A stretch of 64,000 nt of DNA from an uncultured Desulfuromonas sp. (GTDB lineage: Bacteria; Desulfobacterota; Desulfuromonadia; Desulfuromonadales; Desulfuromonadaceae). Positions 56,733 through 64,000 of the stretch are shown in pieces. Numbering within the stretch: position 1 is the stretch's first letter; each line of letters opens with the position of its first letter. Below the pieces are notes generated by a model. It was given only the letters and a program-made list of their open reading frames with translations, had not been told where the DNA came from and searched no databases. The stretch lies in contig NZ_OY781461.1 of the NCBI RefSeq assembly GCF_963676955.1, forward strand, positions 3,528,225-3,592,224, given 5' to 3'. A program made the position numbers and the translations under genes.

Positions 56733-57064
56733 CATCAACAAAGAAGTTCCGCCGCGGGCATCCGCTGTCCGGGCCTTCCCTCCCCGCCTTTCTGGCGGGG
56801 AGACCACTTCGCAAAACGCCAAACCGTGCGCGTCACCCGTTGTCCGGCCTTTCCGGCCAATAAGCCCCATCTATTTGAAAATGACTTTCAAAAACGTGAC
56901 AGCCATCACACCCCTCTCGACCCGAGTCGGATAGATTGATGCTGCACTGTAACCAAGCCCATAAAAAGCACCCCAAATCAACAAGGCAAACCGGCGCCGG
57001 AGAGCTCTAAACCGCATGACATCGCGGCCCGGTTGATGCCGAAACCAGACAGCATCCTGACCTT
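56733..57064. other. Intergenic region, 332 bp, with terminator and a weak Fur-like dyad
   Basis: Terminator-like hairpin at 56780-56802. Around 56874-56891 is TTGAAAATGACTTTCAA, a small dyad that might be a degenerate Fur box for the second sigma gene, but it fits the consensus poorly. Nothing else seen. Confidence 0.4.
56780..56802 (+). terminator. Hairpin terminator after the first siderophore receptor
   Basis: CTCCCCGCC-TTTCT-GGCGGGGAG, perfect 9-bp GC-rich stem, 48 bp after the receptor stop. No T-run. Confidence 0.65.
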
Positions 57065-57586
57065 ATGAGTGTTTCGGAAAAACGGCTACGCAGCGATCTG
57101 CATGACCTGTACCTCGACCATCACGGTTGGCTGGTGGGCTGGCTGAACCGGCGCATCAACAATACCCACGATGCCGGCGATCTGGCGCAGGACCTGTTCA
57201 CTCGTCTGCTCGGTCGCCAAACCAATCTCGGCACGATTGCCCAACCGCGCGCCTGGCTGGCGACCATGGCCCACGGCATGATGGTTGATCATCTGCGGCG
57301 CAAAGACATCGAACGCGCTTATGCCGAAGCCCTGGCCGCGTTGCCCGCGGATCATGCGCCGTCACCGGAAACCCATGCCATGCTCCTTGACGCCTTAGCC
57401 GCCATTGACGCCCTGCTCAAGGGTCTGAAACCACGGGCGCGCACAATTTTTCTACTGTCGCGTCTCGATGGCTTGCCCTATGCCCGCATTGCCGAAGAGC
57501 TCGGCGTCAGCCTGAGCACGGTGGAAAAGGACATGGCCCGCGCCATCCGCCACTGCCTGACCCGCCGCCAAGAGATGCCGTTGTAA
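57065..57586 (+). CDS. ECF sigma factor, FecI-like (second module)
   Basis: 173 residues. Region 2: LYLDHHGWLVGWLNRRINN, AGDLAQDLFTRLL and QPRAWLATMAHGMMVDHLRRKDIE. Region 4: LDGLPYARIAEELGVSLSTVEKDMARA. It resembles the first module's factor but is clearly diverged, so it is an independent pathway. A fecR gene follows after 10 bp. The upstream region has only a weak Fur-like dyad. Confidence 0.93.
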   Translation: MSVSEKRLRSDLHDLYLDHHGWLVGWLNRRINNTHDAGDLAQDLFTRLLGRQTNLGTIAQPRAWLATMAHGMMVDHLRRKDIERAYAEALAALPADHAPSPETHAMLLDALAAIDALLKGLKPRARTIFLLSRLDGLPYARIAEELGVSLSTVEKDMARAIRHCLTRRQEMPL

Positions 57587-57596
57587 GAGTAAAACC

Positions 57597-58592
57597 ATGA
57601 AGCGAACCCCCAAAACATCCCATCACAGCCCGAACGATGCGCAGGAAGAAGCCATCGCTTGGGCCGTTAAACTGGCCTCGGGTCACGTCGATGCGGCGCA
57701 GCGTCAGGCGTTTCACCGTTGGCGTGGCCAACACCGCGCCAACGAACAGGCCTGGCGCCAAATTGAAGGCATCGATGAGGCGTTTTCCGTCGTGCCCTGC
57801 GAAGCCGGTGACGTGGTGCGCCGCACCCTCAACCACCTTGACGGCGCGCGGCTCACGCGACGCACGGTGCTGAAGCTGCTCGTGGCCGGAGCATTTCTCT
57901 CCGGCGGCGGCCTGACCTGGAGCCGCAAACCCTGGCAGCAGACCTGGCCTCTGACCGCCACGGCCCAACAGAGACGGCACCGTCTGTTACCGGACGGCAG
58001 CCGCATCGACCTCAATCGAGGCAGTGCCGTGGAGGTGGTGTTTTCCCCCTGGCGACGGCGGGTCCTGCTCCATCAGGGGGAAATTCACATTGAAACCGGC
58101 AACGATGCCAATGCGCTGTTCGGCCACCGCCCGTTTGAGGTGGTCAGCGGCGCTATGACCTTCCGCGCTCTGGGCACCGCCTTCAATCTCCGTCGCGACC
58201 GGGACGGCCATCGCCTTTATGTCAGCGACGGCCAGGTGGCGGTTTACCGTCACGCCAAACTGCAAACGATTGTGTCCGCCACGCAGGAGGCTTTTGTCGC
58301 CGATAGCGGCACCCTTGAGACGCACACCGCGGACAACGACCCCTCAACCTGGACCCAAGGGGTTCTGGTGGCGCGCAAGATGCGTCTGCGCGACCTCGCC
58401 GCCGAATTGTCCCGGTACGGTGACCGCCCCCTGCAGTGTTCATCCCGGGCCGGTGACCTGCGGGTGTCAGGCGTCTTCCAACTCGACGGCCCGGCACCGC
58501 TGCAACGGGCCGTGGCCTCCCTGCGTCAATCCCTGCCCATCGACGTTGTTGAACAGGACGACACCCTCACCCTTATCCTCGCCCAGCCTTAG
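57597..58592 (+). CDS. FecR-type anti-sigma regulator (second module)
   Basis: 331 residues. N-terminal anti-sigma domain (about 15-65: EEAIAWAVKLASGHVDAAQRQAF, HRWRGQHRANEQAWRQIEG), then LTRRTVLKLLVAGAFLSGG, again a twin-arginine-like start to the single TM segment (about 88-106). The periplasmic FecR domain (RLLPDGSRIDLNRGSAVEV, RRVLLHQGEIHIETG, FRALGTAFNLRR) is followed by a small C-terminal STN-like domain (MRLRDLAAELSRYGDRPL, LRVSGVFQLDGPAPLQRAVASL). It should hold the adjacent sigma factor and respond to the receptor at 58832. Confidence 0.92.
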   Translation: MKRTPKTSHHSPNDAQEEAIAWAVKLASGHVDAAQRQAFHRWRGQHRANEQAWRQIEGIDEAFSVVPCEAGDVVRRTLNHLDGARLTRRTVLKLLVAGAFLSGGGLTWSRKPWQQTWPLTATAQQRRHRLLPDGSRIDLNRGSAVEVVFSPWRRRVLLHQGEIHIETGNDANALFGHRPFEVVSGAMTFRALGTAFNLRRDRDGHRLYVSDGQVAVYRHAKLQTIVSATQEAFVADSGTLETHTADNDPSTWTQGVLVARKMRLRDLAAELSRYGDRPLQCSSRAGDLRVSGVFQLDGPAPLQRAVASLRQSLPIDVVEQDDTLTLILAQP

Positions 58593-58831
58593 TCACAGCA
58601 CATCCCAAGTGTTTATTCTTCCTACGCTTCCCTTCCTGAAAAAAAAGTTTACGGGTTCTGCTGCCGTCAAACGGCATAGAGATAGAAACCCGGTTGGCTC
58701 ATGAGCCCTCACCGCCTGTTTGCCACAGGCGTTCATGGACCGATCATCACATCTCATCGTTGAATCCGTGAACGACCGGCACCCAATCGCCACTCACGGA
58801 TTCAGGTTCAACAGAAGAAGGAGCACCGTGC

Positions 58832-61312
58832 ATGAAGCGTGACAGATCACAAAAACACCCCCGCCGGCAAAACCGGGCCGCCTGCCTACTGGCAGCCTTG
58901 GCCGTTTTCTGCTGCCTGTTGGCCGCACCGCTGATGACCGCGGCACAATCCACAGCCGCGAACGCCACCTTTACGGTGGCCATTGCCGCCGGACCGTTGG
59001 AAGAGGCGTTAAACAGTTTTGCCGTACAGACCGGGCTGACCCTGTCCTTTTCTCCCGAACTGGTAGAGCAGATGGACAGCGCCGGACTCAACGGAACCTA
59101 CCGTATTGAAGACGGTTTAAGCGCACTGCTAGACGAGCATGGCTTGCGTGCGGTGCGCCGGGAAAATGGCAGTTACACCCTAGAGGAAGATATTGCGCCG
59201 GGCCAGGACGGGGAAGAGGCCCCGGCCATTGAGGTCACGGCCTCTTCCCTTGATGACACCACAGAAGGAAGCGGGAGTTACACCACTGGCCTGACGACCA
59301 CCGCCACCAAAATGGGTCTGTCGATCCGGGAAACACCCCAATCGATCAGCGTTATGACCAACCAGCGCATTGAGGATCAAGGGTTGTCCAGCCTCAGCGA
59401 GGTCATTGAGCAGACCCCCGGTCTGAATATCCAGAATTTAGGCAGTGAGCGCTTTACCATCTATTCGCGCGGCTACACCATCAACGACTACCAGCTGGAC
59501 GGTGTGTCCACCCACGGCATCTCGTCCACCCAGGCCATTCCGCAAGGTCTGGCGGACCTGGCCACCTACGATCATGTTGAGGTGGTTCGCGGCGCGACCG
59601 GGCTGATGCTCGGCGCGGGCGATCCCTCGGGGATCATCAATCTGGTACGTAAAAAACCCACCCATGAGTTTCAGGGCAATGTCATTGCCGAACTGGGCTC
59701 CTGGGATCACTATCGTGCCCAACTGGATGTGGGCGGGCCTTTGACGAAAAATGGTCGGGTGCGTGGTCGCTTGGTCGGCGTTTACCAGGACAACAACAGT
59801 TATATGGATGCGTATGAGTTGGAAAAACAGGTCTACTACGGCATTCTCGAAGCGGATGTGACTGACACAACCCTGGTCACCGTCGGCTTTGACTATCAGG
59901 AGAATGACCCGCAAGGCAGCGCCAGCACCGGTTTCCCCCTGTTTTATGACGATGGTCGGCAAACGGATTTTTCCCGCTCGACCAATCCAGCGGCCTCCTG
60001 GTCCAGCGATCACAAAACAACTTACAATACCTTTGCTTCGCTGGAGCAGAAGCTGACCGATCATTGGCAGTTGAACCTTGCCGCCAACTACATGTCCCTG
60101 GACCGGGACTTTTCGAGCGCCACCGCGGCCTGGGGGTTTTTGGATGAGGAGACTGGCGAAGGCATCAAACTCTACGGCGCGCCCGGCGACACCGATCAGA
60201 CCCAGACCGGCGTGGAGATGCGTCTTGAAGGGTCCTATACCCTGCTGGGTCGGGAGCATGACCTGGTTGCCGGCTTCAGCTTTTCCAAATACGAAAACAA
60301 TCACATGCCGCTTTATCGTTCGGGCGTTGAGGGAACCGAGATCAATTTCTACACCTGGAACCATGAAACGGCACGTCCGGATACCGGCAATGGAAAACTC
60401 TACGATTTGGACACCATCATTTATCAGCGTGGGTTTTATCTGGCCTCCCGGCTTAATCCGCTGGAGCGTCTCCACCTCATCCTCGGCGGTCGCGTATCCG
60501 ACTATTCCTACGACTATTCGCTGCACTATGTTCCGGAAACGCTAACGGCAAACAATAAAACAACCAAGTACAGTGAACATGGTGAAATCACCCCGTATTT
60601 CGGCCTGGTCTACGATCTGACGGAGACGCATTCGCTCTACGCCAGTTACACCAGTATTTTTCAACCACAGAGCTATCACGACCGCAACGGTGACGCCCTC
60701 GATCCCAAGACGGGCGATCATTACGAGGTCGGTGTCAAAAGCGAATTTTTCGCGGGCCGCATCAACGCCAGCCTCGCCCTTTTCGAAATCAGACAGGACA
60801 ACCTGGCCGAGGTGGACAGCGGCTATACGGTGCCGGGAACGACCACTTCGGCCTACCGCGCCGTCGAAGGAGCGAAGACCCAGGGTGTCGACGTTGAGCT
60901 GTCCGGTGAGATCATCCCCGGATGGCATGTCATGGCGAGCTACAGCTACAGTCTGACCGAAGATGCCGACGGCTCGCGCCTTGCCACCGAAGCGCCCAGA
61001 CAGATGGCCAAATTGTGGACCACCTATCAATGGCGTCAATTGACCGTGGGCGGCGGTGTCAACTGGCAGAGCCGCATCTATTTTTCAACCACCTCCTGGC
61101 AGTTGCCCGATGTTCCCCTTGAGGCGGAACAGGACGCTTATACGGTGGTGGACCTGATGGCGCGCTATCAGTTGACCGACACCCTTTGCGCGACCCTGAA
61201 CGTCAACAACCTGTTTGATAAAAAATATCTGAGTTCCCTGGATTCAACGTTCTTCACCGGCTATTACGGTGAACCGCGCAGCGTTCTTTTGTCGCTACGC
61301 TATGACTTCTAA
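58832..61312 (+). CDS. TonB-dependent siderophore receptor with STN domain (second module)
   Basis: 826 residues. Signal peptide about 1-36 (RAACLLAALAVFCCLLAAPLM then MTAAQS). STN domain about 45-125 (FTVAIAAGPLEEALNSFAVQTGLTLSF), a linker EEAPAIEVTASSLDDTTEGSGSY, then plug: LSIRETPQSISVMTNQRIEDQG and YDHVEVVRGATGLMLGAGDPSGIINLVRKKP. Barrel ending YYGEPRSVLLSLRYDF. It belongs to the FpvA/FecA-type signalling receptors and is served by the FecIR pair upstream. The ligand is unknown. A hairpin terminator follows. Confidence 0.94.
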   Translation: MKRDRSQKHPRRQNRAACLLAALAVFCCLLAAPLMTAAQSTAANATFTVAIAAGPLEEALNSFAVQTGLTLSFSPELVEQMDSAGLNGTYRIEDGLSALLDEHGLRAVRRENGSYTLEEDIAPGQDGEEAPAIEVTASSLDDTTEGSGSYTTGLTTTATKMGLSIRETPQSISVMTNQRIEDQGLSSLSEVIEQTPGLNIQNLGSERFTIYSRGYTINDYQLDGVSTHGISSTQAIPQGLADLATYDHVEVVRGATGLMLGAGDPSGIINLVRKKPTHEFQGNVIAELGSWDHYRAQLDVGGPLTKNGRVRGRLVGVYQDNNSYMDAYELEKQVYYGILEADVTDTTLVTVGFDYQENDPQGSASTGFPLFYDDGRQTDFSRSTNPAASWSSDHKTTYNTFASLEQKLTDHWQLNLAANYMSLDRDFSSATAAWGFLDEETGEGIKLYGAPGDTDQTQTGVEMRLEGSYTLLGREHDLVAGFSFSKYENNHMPLYRSGVEGTEINFYTWNHETARPDTGNGKLYDLDTIIYQRGFYLASRLNPLERLHLILGGRVSDYSYDYSLHYVPETLTANNKTTKYSEHGEITPYFGLVYDLTETHSLYASYTSIFQPQSYHDRNGDALDPKTGDHYEVGVKSEFFAGRINASLALFEIRQDNLAEVDSGYTVPGTTTSAYRAVEGAKTQGVDVELSGEIIPGWHVMASYSYSLTEDADGSRLATEAPRQMAKLWTTYQWRQLTVGGGVNWQSRIYFSTTSWQLPDVPLEAEQDAYTVVDLMARYQLTDTLCATLNVNNLFDKKYLSSLDSTFFTGYYGEPRSVLLSLRYDF

Positions 61313-61342
61313 CGCCATCCCAGTGCCATCAACGCGTCTTTG

Positions 61343-61367
61343 CACCCCCGCCTTTCGGGCGGGGGTG
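61343..61367 (+). terminator. Hairpin terminator after the second receptor
   Basis: CACCCCCGCC-TTTCG-GGCGGGGGTG, perfect 10-bp stem, 30 bp after the receptor stop. Confidence 0.75.
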
Positions 61368-61531
61368 TTCATGATTTGCTCCGGGACCTGCTCTCATCCT
61401 GCACAAAAAATTCAAAAAAAGATGAGGGGATTTGGCGTGTTCATTCGTCTTACATCATGAGGGTATGACGTCAACCCGCATCGGCCGTGACAAATTGGCA
61501 ACAACACACGCAAAAAAATGGAGTTCGCAGA

Positions 61532-63178
61532 GTGAAAAAAAGAAATTGGCGCAAAATCTGGTTCCTGACCCATAGCTGGCTGGCCATGCCGCTGTGGGTG
61601 GCGACCTTTGTCGTCTGCCTGACCGGCACCGTGGCCACCCTCGGTCAGGAACTGGTCTGGCTGACGCAGCCGCAGGTGCGCGCCAACGTGCCCGACGATA
61701 AGAGCGAGCGGCTGGATTTCGATGCCGTGCTGGCGGCGGTCAAGCGCCAGCAGCCCAAGGCGCACGTCAGCGCCCTGTCGCGGCCGGTCAAAGCGCAGTA
61801 CGCCCTCACCGCCCAGGTCAGCACCGCTGACGGCAACACCGCCACCTGGTATGTCAATCCCTACAACGGCGCGATTCAGGGGCAACAGAGCCACTTTGAC
61901 CTGCGCCGTTTCCTACGCGCCCTGCACGGCTGGCTGCTGGTTCCCTGGACCAACGGCTACAGTCCGGGCTGGTATCTGGTCACCCTGCTCAGCCTGCCGT
62001 TGCTCGGCTCGCTGATCTCCGGGGTGATGATCTACAAGCGATTCTGGCGCGACTACCTGCGGCCGAAAATCCGCCTGCGCCACGGCCCGCGGGTGATGTG
62101 GGGCGATGTCCATCGTCTGGCCGGTATCTGGTCGCTGCCGTTTATCTTCATCATTGCCGTGACCGGGTTGTGGATGCTGGTCCAGGCCGTCCTGTACGAT
62201 CACCACATCACCTTTTCCACGGCCGGGCCGCCGGTGATGGTGGCGCGCGCCGACGTGCCGCAAACCGAGGACGGGCAAGCGCCGACGATGCTCAGCCCGC
62301 AACAGGCGGTGGATGCCGCGTGCCGGGCGTTTCCCGATCTGCAACCGTATCGGGTCAGCTTTCCGGCTCATGCTTATGATCTGTACCGGATCAGCGGCCG
62401 CAGCCGTCATTATCCGCTGTCGACCGACAGTGTGGCCATCCATCCCTATAACGGTCATGTCGAACAGACCCGCCGCCTCGCCGACCGATCAACGCTGGAG
62501 ATCATCACCGGCTCAATGATCCCGCTGCACATCGGCGATTTTGCCGGGCTGGGTCTGAAGCTCGTTTATTTCATGTTCGGCCTGCTGCTGACCCTGATGA
62601 TCTACAGCGGCATGCTGCTGTGGGGCAGGCGTACCTGGCGTGAAACCCGGCAGGTGTTCGAACAACGGGGCTGCGCTCCGGCCTATGTGGCTCGTCGCTG
62701 GGGCATGCACCTCAGTGGCGTGGTTTTGCTGCTGCCGCTGCTCTATTTCGCCCCTTATATGGACAGAATCGCCCTGTACCGCGGCGCCGCCGGTCTGGGT
62801 GAACGCCCCATCGGGACGTTGCAGGCCGGTCCGTTTACCCTCGACCTGGCGGAGTGGCAAGTGCGGCCTCCCCGGCCCGACGGCCAGGCCGGGCTGAAAA
62901 AAACCTTTACCCTGGGGTTGCGCCAGGAGGACTCTGCGCGCATCAAGGCCGTTTACCTCAAATTGGGCAAACCACGCAGCATCCGCAGTGCCGGAGCCCT
63001 GGCCTCGGGCAGTCCCTATCGTCAGTTTGTCCGCGTTTCCGTGCCGGAGCATGCCGGGCCGGACGCCGTGCTGTGGCTGACGCTGGAAACCTGGGACGGC
63101 GCGATCCATCGGGCCAGCCTGCCGTTGCACCAGGCCTCGCCGACCACCGCGGCGTTTCTCCAACAGCAGCGGGGCTGA
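61532..63178 (+). CDS. PepSY-associated TM protein (PiuB-like)
   Basis: 548 residues from GTG 61532 (GGAG 8 bp upstream); an upstream GTG would add an unlikely head. Inner-membrane protein with five main hydrophobic stretches, starting WFLTHSWLAMPLWVATFVV. Conserved histidines sit at membrane edges: THSWL, ALHGWLLVPW, GDVHRLAGIW, where PepSY_TM members may bind haem. A large periplasmic PepSY region lies between TM3 and TM4 (about 235-340). Such proteins lie next to siderophore receptors and are thought to reduce or help release iron from ferric-siderophores. The location after two such receptors supports this (inference). Confidence 0.85.
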   Translation: MKKRNWRKIWFLTHSWLAMPLWVATFVVCLTGTVATLGQELVWLTQPQVRANVPDDKSERLDFDAVLAAVKRQQPKAHVSALSRPVKAQYALTAQVSTADGNTATWYVNPYNGAIQGQQSHFDLRRFLRALHGWLLVPWTNGYSPGWYLVTLLSLPLLGSLISGVMIYKRFWRDYLRPKIRLRHGPRVMWGDVHRLAGIWSLPFIFIIAVTGLWMLVQAVLYDHHITFSTAGPPVMVARADVPQTEDGQAPTMLSPQQAVDAACRAFPDLQPYRVSFPAHAYDLYRISGRSRHYPLSTDSVAIHPYNGHVEQTRRLADRSTLEIITGSMIPLHIGDFAGLGLKLVYFMFGLLLTLMIYSGMLLWGRRTWRETRQVFEQRGCAPAYVARRWGMHLSGVVLLLPLLYFAPYMDRIALYRGAAGLGERPIGTLQAGPFTLDLAEWQVRPPRPDGQAGLKKTFTLGLRQEDSARIKAVYLKLGKPRSIRSAGALASGSPYRQFVRVSVPEHAGPDAVLWLTLETWDGAIHRASLPLHQASPTTAAFLQQQRG

Positions 63179-63220
63179 CGGCCCCACCGTCCGCAATCCA
63201 TTCAACAGGAGTCAAACACA

Positions 63221-63547
63221 ATGAAAAAAACACCTGTCCGTCTCGTCATGCTCATGGGCTTCTTTGTCGGTCTGAACAGCACGGCTCTGGCCCATTCCCC
63301 GTTCTGCTTTTGCGAAAAAGACGACGGAAAAATCGTCTGCGAAGGGGGTTTTTCCGATGGTTCAAGCGCCGCCGGTGTGCGGGTCGATCTGATTAACGGC
63401 GAAGAGAAGGTTCTCAAATCACAGCGGTTCGACGAGTTGTCCTCAGCCAGTTTCGCCATTCCCGAGGGCGACTTCTATATTCTGATGGACGCCGGTCCCG
63501 GCCATACCGTGGAAGTGGAGCGCTCGGCAATTGTCGGAATTGAGTGA
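63221..63547 (+). CDS. Small exported Cys-containing protein
   Basis: 108 residues. Signal peptide about 1-24 (cleavage before HSPFC). The mature part begins with HSPFCFC and has a third Cys in IVCEGGF, and its later part is beta-rich (VRVDLINGEE, SFAIPEGDFYILMDAGPGH). It looks like a small immunoglobulin/CnaB-like or metal-binding periplasmic domain, similar in flavour to proteins accompanying PepSY and cobalt/nickel uptake genes; I do not recognise a named family. It follows the PiuB-like gene after 42 bp, probably in one operon. AGGAG precedes the start. Confidence 0.7.
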   Translation: MKKTPVRLVMLMGFFVGLNSTALAHSPFCFCEKDDGKIVCEGGFSDGSSAAGVRVDLINGEEKVLKSQRFDELSSASFAIPEGDFYILMDAGPGHTVEVERSAIVGIE

Positions 63548-63746
63548 GGCCCCTTTTGCTTTCCCGTACCCGCGGCTTTTCAGTTGCGATCCATTCGGTT
63601 CTTCGCAACCGTCTCCTGTCCTGAGCGACTGAAGTCCGTGGGCATAGGGAGGGCAATTGTCAGTTGTTCTCCTTGCCACTTGCATGATCGCCACAAGCCG
63701 CTAGGCTGAAAAAAAGCGTGATAAGAAATGGATCGGGAGAACGCCT

Positions 63747-64000
63747 ATGAGAACAACAACAAAGACGCGCAGATGCTTCACCATGGCAAAATTCAGGATC
63801 ATCGGGATGATGGGGATCATGGTCATCAGCCTCTGTCTTTCCCCCGCCGTGGCAGAGGCGTCCTCTTCCGTGGCCTATCGGGTCGAAACGCTGGCCAAAG
63901 GACTGGAGCATCCCTGGTCGCTGGCGTTTCTGCCCAATGGTGATGCATTGATTACCGAACGACCGGGAAAATTACGACGATGGTCCGCCAAAGAGCAACG
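63747..64000 (+). CDS. PQQ-dependent sugar dehydrogenase, 5' part
   Basis: 84 codons visible. A signal peptide (residues about 13-36, MAKFRIIGMMG.. LSPAVAEA) precedes the start of a soluble glucose/aldose dehydrogenase propeller: VETLAKGLEHPWSLAFLPNGDALITERPGKLRRW, the hallmark N-terminal blade of YliI/Asd-type enzymes that oxidise aldoses in the periplasm using PQQ. The gene continues past 64000. The ATG follows GGGAGA. It is about 200 bp from the previous gene and probably separate. Confidence 0.85.
   Translation, partial: MRTTTKTRRCFTMAKFRIIGMMGIMVISLCLSPAVAEASSSVAYRVETLAKGLEHPWSLAFLPNGDALITERPGKLRRWSAKEQ

Noticed and set aside
56874-56891. Second Fur box
   Set aside because: Only a short dyad with a poor match to the Fur consensus; kept as a question in the findings rather than called.

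Overview
The window looks like chromosomal DNA of a marine or sediment member of the Desulfuromonadales (Desulfuromonas/Pelobacter-like, former Deltaproteobacteria). This rests on remembered protein families, not on rRNA, which is absent: aconitase B, a CBS/DRTGG-type manganese pyrophosphatase, bacteriohemerythrin, a periplasmic-binding GGDEF protein, CheD and several outer-membrane TonB receptors. No rRNA, tRNA, CRISPR array or prophage was seen.

Layout. 1-8 kb: end of a PpiC prolyl isomerase gene, helicase HrpB, a crotonase, then a two-gene operon of a long DUF47/PhoU-like protein and a pyruvate-phosphate-dikinase-like protein that lacks the PEP/pyruvate barrel. 8-17 kb: chemoreceptor, AraC regulator divergent from an iron alcohol dehydrogenase, CheD, a hotdog thioesterase with a methyltransferase, and a SBP-PAS-GGDEF protein. 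17-22 kb: an AT-rich mosaic of mobile DNA. It holds a truncated QueG-like gene, IS5-like and IS110 remnants, a palindromic MITE-like repeat, a complete IS3-family element, and one or two integron gene cassettes with a well-formed 59-bp attC site and an AbiJ-like putative defence gene. 22-32 kb: a giant DUF748/AsmA-like protein, a Mut7-C nuclease, ABC-F protein YbiT, an ATP-grasp enzyme, bacteriohemerythrin and a queuosine-tRNA mannosyltransferase homologue, separated by palindromic repeats. 32-42 kb: AcnB, ABC-F protein Uup, and a hybrid histidine kinase overlapping a membrane-anchored LVIVD propeller gene.

42-50 kb: a TonB receptor, a beta-carbonic anhydrase, BtuB under a cobalamin riboswitch with its own terminator, a possible small RNA, and the CBS-pyrophosphatase. 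50-64 kb: two membrane proteins, then two successive FecI-FecR-receptor modules for ferric-siderophore signalling and uptake (a Fur box precedes the first), a PepSY membrane protein likely to help release iron, a small exported Cys-containing protein, and the start of a PQQ sugar dehydrogenase.

Read together, 42-64 kb is mainly an outer-membrane import region for iron-siderophore and B12. The rest is housekeeping and sensing, broken up by a mobile island at 17-21.6 kb. The best candidates for something undescribed are the DUF47/dikinase pair, the integron cassettes, the kinase-propeller pair and the repeat structure between the first fecR and its receptor.
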